Shown: positions 1-11,027 of the stretch, in pieces
Layout: each line of letters opens with the position of its first letter
Position numbering within the stretch: the first letter of the stretch is position 1
Assembly: GCA_949317995.1 (NCBI GenBank)
Contig: OX439038.1
Location: 69,450,659 to 69,514,658 of the forward strand
Source of the DNA: Acholoe squamosa
Lineage: Eukaryota; Annelida; Polychaeta; Phyllodocida; Polynoidae
Length of the DNA stretch: 64,000 bases
Direction: 5' to 3'
Program-made: the position numbers and the translations under genes
Notes under the pieces: model-generated
Database searches by the model: none
Told to the model about the DNA's origin: nothing
What the model saw: only the letters and a program-made list of their open reading frames with translations

Positions 1-298
1 ATACGCAAGAGATTACAGTAGTCACTATATAACACTATGACTATGAAACACCCCAGATTGATACCAAACACCTAGAGTTTTGGAAAATTCTCAAAAAAAT
101 GAAAAATTCATAACTTTGGTTTAAAAAACCTATGGGTAGCTTGGGCCACCCCGGACCCTCCTGGGCCCACTTATGTCCTATTATGACCAAGGGGGCATGT
201 AAGATATCAAAAGAAAGGTCTTGGTGTCCCCCTTGTGGATCCAATGAGAACTAAAAACCCCCATATAAGACGCGCCTTATACGCGGGAGATTACGGTA
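1..298. repeat. Fragment of the TATAAGGCGC-type interspersed repeat
   Basis: The left edge reads GAGATTACAGTA and the right end reads CCTTATACGCGGGAGATTACGGTA (positions 275-298). The same end, in either orientation, recurs near 16145-16262, 25370-25400, 25650-25714 and 63395-63642. The ends behave like inverted termini of a short DNA transposon. No transposase is visible, and I cannot name the superfamily. Confidence 0.5.
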
Positions 299-301
299 TA
301 T

Positions 302-513
302 ATCAGTAATTGCTCACAATTTGTCAGAAATTAGTCAATATACGTCAGTAATTACTCACTATTTATCAGAAATTAGTCAATATATGTCAGTAATTACTCA
401 CTGTTTGTCAGCAATTAGTCAATATATGTCAGTAATTACTCAATATTTGTCAGCAATTCGTCAAATATGTCAGTAATTATGCACTATTTGTCAGCAATTA
501 GTCAACATATATG
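302..513. repeat. Tandem array of about five 42-bp units
   Basis: The unit contains GTCAGTAATTACTCAC followed by GTCAGCAATTAGTCAATA and repeats about five times with a few substitutions. There is no open reading frame of note. It is an ordinary minisatellite abutting the preceding repeat fragment. Confidence 0.85.
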
Positions 514-1036
514 ACCTTGCTTGAAAATTGCATTAATAACTCGGGTCTTTTAGGTCTTCGACCTAACCTGCTCCATCTTTCTCAGTCACTTTCATCCCTG
601 TCAGTTATCCATCAGATGATGCATAATGCTGTCAAAATTCACTCACCATCATATGGTAGTGAGTAAGACAAAGGGTGAGAATAATACCCACTTCCTGGGG
701 TGTTCCAACCCCAAAGGGCCAGCTGTACACAGGCCACAGTGGCATGTTACTGCATGATCATCACCTGTGATTGCAGATACAAACCCCCATCTTGTGGAGT
801 TTGAATGAACTACTCTCTACACTCTTGGGAGTAAAATCATCAGACATGGCCTGTGGGTATATGCCCTTAACACGTGTAAGGGCCCTAGGGCCCAGTTTAT
901 GCTGCCCTCATGCATCAGTTATCTCAAGCTGCACTGAGCTTGATATTTCCGTGCATATTCATTATAACAAGTACCCATACTCAGCACACTATTCCGTGTA
1001 CTCAGTATTTCTTATAAGTTATCTTATCACCCATAG
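514..1036 (+). other. Probable intron or 5' flank of the gene ending at 1403
   Basis: Reading stays open from 771 in the frame of the downstream exon, but the translation before 1037 has no resemblance to the exon, and a good splice acceptor (CACCCATAG) ends at 1036. I read this stretch as intronic. No promoter or other feature is recognised in it. Confidence 0.4.
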
Positions 1037-1403
1037 GTTTATCGGCAAGTCTAAGATGCTGGAACAACTCTGCCTGTCTGCCAACACCAAGATCACCAAT
1101 GCAGACATCGTGGAGATCCTTGTAGCTGCCGCACAGTTTGAGTCAAGTCACCTGGAAGCCATTGTCTTTAATGGTTGTAACATCCAAGGTCCGCTCTCCA
1201 TCAATTTTATTGATGCAATCAACGATAAACTTTCTTCCCACACATATCCCCTTAAGCATCTCGCGTTCACATGTCAAACACTGACTGAATCGGACAAGTA
1301 TACGCTACGTCAAATCTGGGCTTCCCGATGGTCTGATGACTCAAAGTGTTCTTTTGAAAATGCAAAAGTGGTATTATCCACTGTGGACTTTGATCGGCTA
1401 TGA
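1037..1403 (+). CDS. Terminal exon of an unidentified protein-coding gene
   Basis: The exon opens after an AG acceptor at 1035-1036 and runs to a TGA at 1401-1403, encoding about 121 residues in phase 2. The translation has leucine-rich-repeat-like spacing (LEQLCLS, LEAIVFNGCNI, LKHLAFTCQTLT), then a tail containing LRQIWASRW and VVLSTVDFDRL. This pattern suggests the C-terminus of a leucine-rich-repeat protein such as an NLR-like receptor, but I do not recognise a specific family. Upstream exons lie outside the window or in sequence I could not assign. No clear AATAAA follows within 150 bases. Composition looks coding compared with its surroundings. Confidence 0.5.
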
Positions 1404-1620
1404 TTAAATGCTGTATACCTTCTGTAATATGTTTGCATGTTCCACTGACTGAACCCCTATTGAGGTATAAATGTATAGTTCAATTATGGGCGAACTAGTA
1501 TGGTTCCCAAGTGTCTGTTGTAGCTTAATTAATATAGCATATTCAATACAAGGCCAATACCTAATACTTAAAGTGAACCTCATGTCTTCAAAGGACTAAC
1601 CAGTAAAATGATAGATGTAT

Positions 1621-2046
1621 AGGGCCACACCAAATTAAAAGATTGGTCTATGGATTTCCTGCACCTTATTTTCCAAATTACAAATTTTATTATTTAAGAA
1701 AATTTGTTATTCTATGGATTCCGCCCGCATCATTTTCTGGGAAATTGCAGATTTCTTTTTTTTTGTTTTTTTTTTGCCAGATATACTGAACCAACACATG
1801 AACTAAGAAAGACTCGGAAATGGCAGACCACTCATTGCAAAGCTGAAGCTCTGCAGCTCCCCCCCCCCCCTACCCCTAAATAAATAAATAAATAAATAAA
1901 TGAAAATAAATAAAAATCCCGCTCCTCATCTTTGATAGCAAGAATCCATAGACAATAAAAATATTTGAAAAAATAAAAACTTTGCCCTCCCACACGATTT
2001 TTTCAAAACCAAAATCCATAGACCAACTTTTTAATTTGGTGTGACC
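1621..2046. mobile_element. MITE with inverted termini of about 35 bp
   Basis: The left end (AGGGCCACACCAAATTAAAA, then GATTGGTCTATGGATTT) is the reverse complement, with few changes, of the right end (AAATCCATAGACCAACTTTT, then TAATTTGGTGTGACCT, ending at 2046). The interior is AT-rich with homopolymer runs and no transposase. This is a non-autonomous DNA transposon. The target duplication is not clear. Confidence 0.75.
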
Positions 2047-2883
2047 TAACAAATCTTAATGTGAAATAGTAGTTGATGTACATACAAGAATATAGTAATA
2101 TAGTACTAAGTAATGTGACGTATATTCAAATGTATTAAAGAATATGAATCTAACTCCACATTAGTAATCGAATTATAAGTTGATAGAATACTTTGAAGTT
2201 TTGTATAAATCGACAGACGTATGAATGGTGTGTATCCATTGATTTATTGGCAACAACCTCTTTATTTCTAAGAAGTGATGAACACTTTCCAAAAGACTTA
2301 CAAGGTTGAAGATATTTGGATAAAATAGTACACATAGATACATTGGAATCGTGTTTAAATTTGTGTTTCCATTTCTGTCGGGCAATATCAAAATAGTCAT
2401 TACTGTTTCAGAATGTACTATAATGAAATTATGTGCATACAGAGGTGAAATGCCACCATACTTTCATAGACAAAATTGAATTTAAGATGGGGTTTTAAGG
2501 ACCTTTTCAGGGATTTTTGGACTTTGTGACTTTTATGTCTGGATTTGGGATTGAGGATTTGGGATTGCTTTCTTGGATAAATGACCTGGTGAGAATCTTT
2601 CGTTTAAGTACTTTTTGTATACAGATCGTTTATGGTTAGCTGAGTCTTATTTCCAACATGTATATAGTATATTTGATATAATGTACAGTAAATCAAAAAT
2701 ATAAAAAGACCTTTTTCCTTGATACCTGCATTGTGCTTTATCAACTCGAGTTTGCAATATATGATAGTGTGGCCGTCTGCTCGGTTCTGTGACTAAGCGA
2801 ACCTACCATCGGGCTAGCATTTCGGTATAATACCAAACAGATGAGAGACTTCTATGCAAATAGAATTTATAAATAATAACTTT
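2047..2883. other. Intergenic stretch with no recognised feature
   Basis: AT-rich sequence. Overlapping minus-strand reading frames near 2150-2400 are short and have no recognisable domain. I see no gene, RNA or bounded repeat here. Confidence 0.5.
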
Positions 2884-2898
2884 ATATATAAAATTCAC

Positions 2899-3080
2899 GG
2901 GCTTCCCTAGCCCACTTAAAAGGGTCTATATCTCCTCTTTCCTATCCCCTCAGATGTGTGTGGTGCACATATGCGCGGGCACCAACACATTCCTCTGTGA
3001 AATTGTGTAATGTCGTTCTCGCCATGGATATGACCTTAGCTGTTTATTACTCACTCACTATATCTATTACTCACTCACTC
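2899..3080 (+). mobile_element. SINE copy 1 (family with GGGCTTCCCTAGCCCACTTA head)
   Basis: The element starts GGGCTTCCCTAGCCCACTTA, contains GTGTGGTGCACATATGCGCG, and ends in a (CACT)n-like tail. It is flanked by a 15-bp perfect target duplication, ATATATAAAATTCAC, at 2884-2898 and 3081-3095. Such duplications indicate target-primed reverse transcription. This copy lost part of the 3' body around GCGTTAAACA. Confidence 0.85.
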
Positions 3081-3095
3081 ATATATAAAATTCAC

Positions 3096-3661
3096 AAATT
3101 ATTTACAAAGGCACTTCTCAGTGCCCTAGTAATATGTAATACCTCGCATAAAAATCAACACAGAATTCAATATTTCTGAGTTAGGTTGGGTACGAGCAGT
3201 GCAGGATGCAGCCTTTCACATCCTCAGGCAGTGTTGTGGCCAATGTAAGTGGAGGCTCGCATGTGCACAACCTCGACATTGGATTTACAGAGATGACCAA
3301 TTAAGTGCCCCTGTAATTGTTTTTTTTTTTGTTTTTTTTTTGTATAAAATAAGCTTGGATACTGAGGCTTATCATCTTTCCAAAGTGGGACCCCCTTGTC
3401 TAATCACATGTTTGCGAACCAGAAGAAAATGGCTATTTTTTAATCCAAAATAAGCATTTTTGATAAGGCTTACGTAATTATCAGTGGTTGACAATCATGC
3501 ACTTGCAAATTTGGGAATGATTTATGATAAAATGACTTCATAATATAATCAATTAACGTGGACTGCAACATAATCAGCATCATAGGAACACCCTTAGCGG
3601 GAATGATACTTTTATGGTTATAAGCAGTGATTCAACTACTCATGAAGTATTTATGATTAGC
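3096..3661. other. Intergenic stretch with no recognised feature
   Basis: Contains T-rich runs near 3320-3350 and AT-rich sequence. Short open frames here have no recognisable content. Confidence 0.45.
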
Positions 3662-3861
3662 TTATGTTAAAGGGATATACTCATCCTCAAAATCCAATGC
3701 TAAGGTCTAGGGACTCAGTAAGGAGGAGGGGAGCTGGGAATGTAATGTTACATAATACCTGGTGTGAGGGCTGGAGGGTTGGCCAAGACTCCACAATGGG
3801 GGAGTGCCAATCTCCAAGCACCTTTCCCCCACATTCCTTATGTATTAGAAGCACAGTATAT

Positions 3862-4824
3862 GGGTCAGGTCGTCAGAAAGTGTAAGATTTTGACCTTGAA
3901 GGGCCTTAAAAATTAATTTTCTAATTACTTTATATAACCCTAACAAATTGTGAAGGGACATCCCCTCAGCTCAGAAAACCAAAAAATACCGACTGAGGAC
4001 ATCCGGTTCCATTTTTATTGCTTGTTTTGTGTCATGAAACGTCGGTACCAAAATGATGAAATATGGAGGTGATTAAAGTTGCTGTCAGTAATATAGCATG
4101 TCCCATTATGCATAGCAAACACATGCAATAGCAAGGCCAATATGTCTATTATTGACTTCAATTAGGAAATGGAACAAAAATTGAGTTATGCATGCACAGT
4201 AGACTGCCTCTTACATGATGATAAAAGTACCAGACGTTACGTAACGTCCGGTACTTTTATCAGAATTATTTCACATAAGCTGCTCTTACATGGAGACAAA
4301 TGCTGATAGACACACAATTTTTTCACCAAAATAGGGGATAATAGGTCCCTTTATATAGGTAATAACAAAAATGTTGAAGGTTTATTTTTCCATGTAATAT
4401 AACTGATTTAGATTTAGGTACCGGACGTTACAAATTACAGACTTCGATTTTCAAAGACACATGATGAAAAATTCTCATTCAGTAACAGGTCCAAACCTCA
4501 TGGAAATGATACCTATGATCATATACAATATAAAAAATAACTTTGGGATACTCCAGATGTTCTTTATTCAATACAGGACACTTGTAAAAAAGTACAAAAG
4601 GTCAAAAAAGAACAAATTTGGCCATTTTGTTCACTTTGGCAGGCTACAAGTCTGAGAGTTTTTGATGCATGACCACAAATTAACCATTTTCTGATAGCCC
4701 TAAGTGTCCTCTATCAAATGAGTCTATGTAAGACAAGATTGGTTCACAACTTCTTTCTCCAGAGCCATAAGAGTCCAAAATGACCCCAAAACACAAAATC
4801 TACTGCTTTCTGGCGACCTGACCC
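3862..4824. mobile_element. 963-bp DNA transposon with TIRs and an ATAT target duplication
   Basis: The left end GGGTCAGGTCGTCAGAAAG and right end CTTTCTGGCGACCTGACCC are inverted copies with one mismatch, and similarity continues inward. ATAT flanks both sides (3858-3861 and 4825-4828). Copies B and C read straight through as GTATATGG, giving the empty site. No transposase is encoded, so this is non-autonomous. It carries an internal 42-bp near-perfect palindrome at 4220-4261. A 4-bp duplication narrows the superfamily, but I cannot assign it. Confidence 0.85.
4220..4261. repeat. 42-bp near-perfect palindrome
   Basis: The arms are GATAAAAGTACC[A/G]GACGTTAC with a single mismatch and no loop, centred on TTACGTAA. 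A related half-site, GGTACCGGACGTTAC, recurs near 4416-4432. It lies inside the 963-bp transposon and may be a nested minimal element or a sub-terminal transposase-binding structure. Confidence 0.8.
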
Positions 4825-4904
4825 ATATGGTTTGATGGTGGAGAGTGTTTTGTATACAAACAAAAAGTGGGAGGGGCAGATAATCCACAGGCTCAATTCT
4901 GAGT

Positions 4905-5080
4905 ACAGGGATGTAAGTCTTCAGGTTTTATCAGGATTTCCTGATTTCTGAAAGGATTTGAATGACATGTATATTCTTTATATGCGTGGTAAGGAGGGCT
5001 GTTTGGGAAAATAGAGGGCTTTTATATCAAGTAAATCTATGGCTTCCTGATTTTTGCCCATTCCTGACTTACATCCCTGT
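4905..5080. mobile_element. 176-bp MITE with a GAGT target duplication
   Basis: The ends ACAGGGATGTAAGTC and GACTTACATCCCTGT are perfect 15-bp inverted repeats, flanked by GAGT at 4901-4904 and 5081-5084. Copy B of the host repeat lacks it and reads CTCAATTCTGTGTAGCC. No coding capacity. Confidence 0.85.
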
Positions 5081-6390
5081 GAGTAGCCATCTTTCAGTCA
5101 CTCTGCCTATCCCTCTTTACTCATCAACCCTATCCATTACCCTTTCATTCTACCTGCCCATCCCTCCCTGTGCCTCTCCTGCTTCTACCTATCCCCCTCC
5201 CCTCCCTTGTCCTACATACTCCCACCCTATCCCTCATCTAAATATCCCTTATACCCTTTTATTCCACCTGCCTATCCCTCCCTGTGTCTCTTTCTCTTCT
5301 CCCTATCCCCCTCCCCTCCCCTGTCCGACATACTCCCACCCTATCCCTCATCTGAATATATCTTATACCCTTTCATTCCACCTGCCTATCCCTCCCTGTG
5401 TCTCTTTCTCTTCTACCTATCCCCCTCCCCTCTCCTACATATTCCCACCCTATCCCACATCTAAATATCCTTTATACCCTTTCATTCCATGTTCCCAACC
5501 TCTGTGCCTCTCCCTCTTCTACCTATCCCCCTCCTTTCCCTTCTCCTGCATACCACCACCCTATCACTTATCTACATATCCGTCATACCCTTTCATACCA
5601 CTTGCCTATCCTCTCTGTGCCTCTCCCTTCTACCCCTTCCCCTCTCCTACATAACCCCACCCTATCCCTCATCTTAATATCCCTTATACCCTTTCATTTC
5701 ACCTGCCTATACCCCCTGTGCCTCTCCTTCTTCTACCTATCTCCCTTTCCTGCATACCCCACCCTATCCCTCTGTTACCTCCCTTATATCTATCATTCCC
5801 CTTCCTACATCCTAAATCCATCCCCTGTCCACTACTTATCCTTGTCAATACCTATATTTTTCTCTCCACTCTACCTATCCCTGCAATGCTTATTCTGTCT
5901 GTCTATCCCTCTGCCTATCCCTTTCCTTCTTCTACCTATCGCCTTGCCAATCTTTCCCCAGTCTACCCTCCATCTATCCCTCATTTACCTATCCCTCACC
6001 CATATATCCCTGTACCCATCACACTCCTTCCTATCCCCTGCCCGTCCCTTCACCTACCTATCCCTCCCGATGCATACCTCTCCTTCATTCTGTACCTATC
6101 CATATCATGCTTACTTACTTTGCCTCTCCATCTGTCTAACTATCCCTCTCCTTTTACCTATTCCCTGTCAATCCTTCCTCTGCCTACCCCTGATTGACCT
6201 ATCCCTCATTTAGCTATCCCTCATCTACCTATTCCTTGTATCTGCCCCTCCACTGCCTACCTCCTGCCTGTCCCTTTACCTATCTTTCCCTCTCAATGCC
6301 TACCTCTCTCCCCCCACCTATTCCTCCCATGTTATCTCTACCTATCCCTTTGTCTGCCTCTCCCTGTTCTATTCCCCTCCTGACCTATAC

Positions 6391-6556
6391 AGACTTAGCT
6401 GGTTTGATTATTAGCCAATGAAATGACACCAACTCTTCACTGTGTTCCTCTCGGGGGCCAACTGGTACCCATCTGAAAGATGTTATCAGTAGAACTCGCT
6501 AGTAACAAGCTCCAGCAATGGCCGCACCCATGGGACAACCTGCTACCTCGGAATAC
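6391..6556. mobile_element. About 165-bp insertion in repeat copy A
   Basis: Copy B reads CGACCTATACCTGCATGCC uninterrupted. In copy A the same point holds about 165 extra bases bounded by ATAC on both sides (6387-6390 and 6553-6556). There are no obvious terminal inverted repeats and no poly-A or simple tail, so the mechanism is unclear. Confidence 0.6.
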
Positions 6557-6767
6557 CTGCATGCCTGCCCCAATAATCCCTAATCCATCCAATGCTCCCT
6601 CTGCCTGTCTATCCATCTACCTATCCCTCTCCTACCAACCCCCTGCCAATGCATCCCCTGCCTTTCCTTCTTTTAGCCTTCCTATGCTCTACCTATCTCA
6701 TCTGTTAATTCTTCCACCTATCCCCCTGCAAATCCTTCCCCTACCTTCCCACTTTCAACCCCTTCCT

Positions 6768-6952
6768 AGGGCCTCCCTAGCCCACTTAAAAGGGTCTATT
6801 TCTCCTCTTTTCTATCCCCTCAGGATGTGTGTGGTGCACATATGCGCGGGCACCAACACATTCCCCTGTGAAATTGTGTAAGTAGTTCTCGCCATGAATA
6901 TGACCTTAGCTGTCGAAATGGCGTTAAACATCTATTACTCACTCACTCACTC
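6768..6952 (+). mobile_element. SINE copy 2
   Basis: Has the family head, the GGTGCACATATGCGCGGGCA core, the GGCGTTAAACATCTATTACT 3' end and an (ACTC)n tail. It is flanked by the 11-bp duplication AACCCCTTCCT at 6757-6767 and 6953-6963. Copy B of the host repeat has the unoccupied target (about 31007-31017). Confidence 0.88.
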
Positions 6953-7190
6953 AACCCCTTCCTCTATCTATCCCTTTTCTCCTCTTCCTTGTACCCATCC
7001 CACCCTTGCATATCCCCTCACCTACCTTTCTATTTTCTACCTATCCCTCCCATGCTTACTCTCTCCGTGTACATCTGTCAGTCTTTCTCTCTTCTGCCTA
7101 TCTTCATACTCACTCCCCCTCTGCCTACCCGTCTACCCTCCACCTACCAATCCCTTTCTATGCATTTTGCTCTTCTACCTATCCCCCACT

Positions 7191-7662
7191 AGTATAGTAT
7201 GTATCGGAACGGGACTATAGCTAATCTAAGGAGATTACTCACTCGGCATGCAGCCAATCAGAGGCCTCTATTTGGTCACTTGACCTACTTAGGGGATTCG
7301 GGCTTTCCTAGCCCACTTAAAAGGGTCTATTTCTCCTCTTTCCTATCCCCTCGGGATGTGTGTGGTGCACATATGTGTTGGCACTGACACATTCCTCTGT
7401 GAAATTGTGTAATGTAGTTCTCACCATGAATATGACCTTAGCTGTCGAAATGGCGTTAAACATCTATTACTCACTAACTTAGGGGATTAGCGACCACCTC
7501 TCAGCCAATCAGAGGGCAGCGTTCCGGTAACCATGGTAATGTGACCTAATTAGGGATTAGTACGGTCACGTGACCCCTTGTTTGTAAACAACAACACGTG
7601 GTGTAGCCACATGGTCCCTTGTTTGTAAACAAAGGGGCAGGGTTAATTATGTAAATGAGATA
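7191..7662 (+). repeat. Left terminal inverted repeat of the Polinton
   Basis: Starts AGTATAGTATGTATCGGAAC and contains repeated GGTCA(C/T)(G/T)TGACC and CAGCCAATCAGAGG motifs. It ends GTTTGTAAACAAAGGGGC, then TTATGTAAATGAGATA. The inner part matches the reverse complement of 18729-19040, and the first ~95 bases match the reverse complement of the Polinton end at 34791. It is interrupted by SINE copy 3. The right copy has an extra partial duplication of the CCATGGTTACC/CCAATCAGAGGCC unit. Confidence 0.88.
7299..7476 (+). mobile_element. SINE copy 3, inserted in the Polinton left repeat
   Basis: A full-length family member. A 12-bp target duplication, ACTTAGGGGATT, sits at 7287-7298 and 7477-7488. 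The right inverted repeat lacks it, so it arrived after the Polinton ends were in place. Confidence 0.88.
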
Positions 7663-9339
7663 TATCAAATGCATTTTCTTTTTTTTTATATATATATTTT
7701 ATTTTATCAAAAATATAAATACAAGTGTATTCATCTTTAATCATAATCCAGACTGTACATAGTGTAATTTGAGTGAGGTTTTGCTGTTAGAATTTGTAGG
7801 CTCTTATGTAACCACACTCATATGGGTGTTGGGGTCTGTTTCTGGATTTTATAGAGGTATGGTAATTCTCAGGTCTAATTTCATGTAAATGAGGAACAGA
7901 AGAGCCAAAACATGTGTTCTATTGTTCTCTATAATAGATAAGCTTTCCCTAAACATGCAATTTTCTTTGTTTTCTATCATTTCTTTAGTATAGACTCTGC
8001 TTAGGAAAAGAAAAATGCCATAAATATCTTCCTTCTCATAGACCTCAGTGTTAAATCCTGAATATGTAACACCAGACAAATGCCCTTTTCACTTTCTTTG
8101 AAGGCTCACCTATTCTTATCATATGCTAGTTAACAAGAAAAAACCAAATTATATGCTCTTTTCTTTTCCTCAAACCATCAATATTTATACTATATTGAAA
8201 AAGGCATTATTAGATCGCTGGTTGTGAAATCGGAATTATTGACTGCTTCAGTCTTCAGTACCCTTGAGGTACCAGATGAAGCAAAATTTTCAGGCTGTGA
8301 AGCAGTTAGGAAAGTCTGAGTTAACTCGATTATTCAATTTAAATTTACACCAAATAATAGTTAGGAAATTACTTAGACACCCATCATCCTCATAGTATGA
8401 CTGATTTGAAGTTTTAAAATTGTACTTAAAGAAATAGGGCCTGTAGAACTTAATCTCGGATAGAGTTCCTAGCAACAAGAAAAATCATTTGGAAATTGTC
8501 CACCATGTTTTTTGTAAAATCTAAGCCCTAAAATAAGGTTACTGCAATAAAATACCAAACAATTCACACAGAATGGGAAAGTTATTGCCCATGGCATACT
8601 CTAGCTCGAATATCACATCAATATCAAGTGGAAGGATGAAAATATCTATTACTAAACTTTTGAATTGGGCAGCTCCGAGAGGATCTGCTGGGAGAGTTTG
8701 AACCACACGTTCCTGGCCATATCTAGGTCACAGATCAAAGGTCAAGGCCGATTTAGGCCACAGATATGGCCACAGATCGTCAGATGGCGCCACAGATGTT
8801 GCCGCCCTGTTTGGGAGCATTTTGTTCAATATTAATGAGCCAAACCATGCTTATCTTTATCAGTGATGGTAATGCCCCAAACTCTAGTGGCGAAGCCACT
8901 TAAAGTATAAAACAGGCAGGTTAATTAGGAGTTAATTTTCTCTCAGTTTGGTGAAAAATAGATTGCGGTATGTGTTTCTAGTATGGGTAATTATTGTCCC
9001 AGCCGCTGTGTCTACAATGTAACAATGGGAGCAGACAGACTGGCACCTGTCAGAAGTAGCTGCCAATCATTCTGGTGTCTTGTTGAGATTTTGCTACAAA
9101 GTAATAGACAGACTGGCAACTCCAAATATAGCTGTACATGCTGACATGACCTCTTAAAGGGACACACACCATTTAGAGTATGAGCACGTACAAAGAGATG
9201 TGGTCCACCGGTCCTGGTCCTGGGCTGGGGACATAATGAAAATTTCACCATTGTTACTATGAAAAACCAGTATTCACAAATAATACACTATTGGCACTAG
9301 GACATTAGGAATGATGTTACCAATGACACTATGACTTTG
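7663..9339. other. Polinton left arm without recognisable genes
   Basis: AT-rich. Minus-strand frames of 60-80 codons (7849-8079, 8290-8478, 9012-9251) have no recognisable domain. An intact Polinton would carry polymerase or integrase genes in its arms; I see neither. A short run of CCACAGAT direct repeats lies near 8725-8800. Confidence 0.45.
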
Positions 9340-10470
9340 GAACTTTTAAATGATACACCATGGGGAAGTGACCATGGGCAATTTGGTAAGTGACCTGGGA
9401 AAGTGACCATGGGGAATGGGGAAGTGACCATGGAATTCTGGGAAGTGACCATAGGGGGAAGTGACCATGGGGAATTGAGGAAGTAATCATGGGGAAGTGA
9501 GCATGAGGAATTTGGGAAGCGACCATCATGAAGTGATCATGGGAAATTAGGGAAGTGACCATGGCGAAGTGGGGAAGTGAACATGTGAAAGTGACCATAT
9601 AGAAGTGACCATGGGGAATCAGGGAAGTGACCATAAGGAGTTGGGAAAGAGACCATAGGGAAATGACCATAGGGAAGTGACCATAGGGAGGTGGAATTGG
9701 GGCAAGCGAACATGGGGTATTGGGAAAGTGACCATGCGAAAGTGACCATGGGAGAGTGACCATAGGGAAGTGACCATGGGAAATAAGAGAAATGACCATG
9801 GGAATCAGAGAAGTGACCATTGGAAACCAGAGAAGTGACCATGGGGAATCAGGGAAGTGACCATAAGGAATTGGGGAAGTGACCCTGGGGAATAGGGGAA
9901 GTGACCATTGGGAAGTGACTATAGGAAAGCGACCATGGGGAATCAGGGAAGTGACCATGGGGAAATGACTATGGGGAATGGGAAAGTGACCATGGGGAAT
10001 GGGGAAGTCACCATGGGGAATGGGGAAGTCACCATGAGGAATGGGGAGGGGACCATGGGAAAAGTGACCATGGGGGAATTGGGGAAGTGACTATGTGAAA
10101 TTGAAGAAGTGAACATGGGCAAGTGACAAATGGTAAGTGAGCATGGGGGATGGAGCAAGTGACCATGGGGGATTAACCATGGGGAATTAAGGAAGTGACC
10201 ATGGGGAAATGAACATGGGAATTGAGTTAGTGATCATGGGAAATTGAGGAAGTAACCATGGGGAATTGAGAAAGAGACCATGGGGAATGGACCAGATGGG
10301 GAATTGAGGAGGTGACCATGGGGAATTGGGGAAGTAACCATTGGGAAGTGACCATGGGGAATTGAAAAAGTGACCATGGGGAAGAGACCATGGGAATGAA
10401 GGAAGGGGCCATGGGGAAGTGACCATGGGAAATTGAGGATGTGACCATGGTGAATTAGGGAAGTGACCTT
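9340..10470. repeat. Purine-rich minisatellite, GAAGTGACCATGGGG units
   Basis: More than 60 imperfect units of 14-20 bases, built on GGGGAAGTGACCATGG with interspersed AATTG or AATGG, run for about 1.1 kb. The strong purine/pyrimidine strand asymmetry produces long artificial open frames on both strands. The array appears only inside the Polinton left arm within this window. Confidence 0.9.
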
Positions 10471-10831
10471 GGGAGGGATCTGCTGTCTGTCACAAGTGTT
10501 AGTTCTCTTATAATACATAATGCACCTATGTTCCAAAACATGTTTTTATTTGATGGAATTTGAGGGGAATCATACATTCTATAATATTAAAGCACAAAAC
10601 CACACTATTAGTATACAAGATGTTACTATGGGCCTGCTGTAAATTTAAAGTGTTGGATTTTTTTCTTTGTATATGGTTTTCATGCAAGCGTTCTTTCGAA
10701 ATGAAGGAATGGTGTGAGTCATACCCCCTGTCCACAATTCATCTAAATTACAATAGAAATCCGCTGAAGTGTAATACAAAGTATGCAGAGATGTCAGACC
10801 TTCAAAGATCCATCTATTGTCAGAGGTTCAG
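10471..10831. other. Stretch with no recognised feature
   Basis: Overlapping short frames on both strands (10526-10844) show no domain. Part of the Polinton left arm. Confidence 0.4.
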
Positions 10832-10996
10832 CGGGCTTCCCTAGCCCACTTAAAAGGGTCTATTTCTCCTCTTTCCTATCCCCTCGGGATGTGTGTGGCA
10901 CTGACACATTCCCCTGTAAAATTGTGTAATGTAGTTCTCGCCATGAATATGACCTTAGCTGTCAAAATGGCGTTAAACATCTATTACTCACTCACT
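10832..10996 (+). mobile_element. SINE copy 4
   Basis: A family member with a small internal deletion around the GTGCACATATGCG core. It is flanked by the 11-bp duplication CAGAGGTTCAG at 10821-10831 and 10997-11007. Its tail is CTATTACTCACTCACT. Confidence 0.85.
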
Positions 10997-11027
10997 CAGA
11001 GGTTCAGGGGCCCCTCAAACTTAGACT

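Larger units (their letters stand above)
3662..7190 (+). repeat. Long interspersed repeat, copy A (head plus pyrimidine-rich body)
   Basis: The head (TTAAAGGGATATACTCATCC, then TCTAGGGACTC) and the long body of CCTATCCCTC-like pyrimidine repeats match copy B at 29138-31260 over their length. The head also matches copy C (inverted) at 24752-25031. Copy A is interrupted by insertions at 3862-4824, 4905-5080, 6391-6556 and 6768-6952, all absent from copy B. It ends exactly where the Polinton terminus begins at 7191. The long Pro/Ser/Leu/Tyr-rich open frames within 4962-7197 follow from the codon-poor repeat, not from genes. Confidence 0.8.

Noticed and set aside
302..513. CRISPR-like array
   Set aside because: Contiguous 42-bp tandem units without unique spacers in an animal genome.
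4962..7220. Long plus-strand open frames rich in Pro, Ser, Leu, Tyr in all three phases (also 29354-31270)
   Set aside because: They arise from the stop-poor pyrimidine-rich repeat; all three frames are open at once and paralogous copies differ by frame-breaking indels.
9329..10536. Open frames on both strands with MVTS...HGHFP or GEVTMGN repeats
   Set aside because: Translations of the GAAGTGACCATGGGG minisatellite, open in several frames; no domain.
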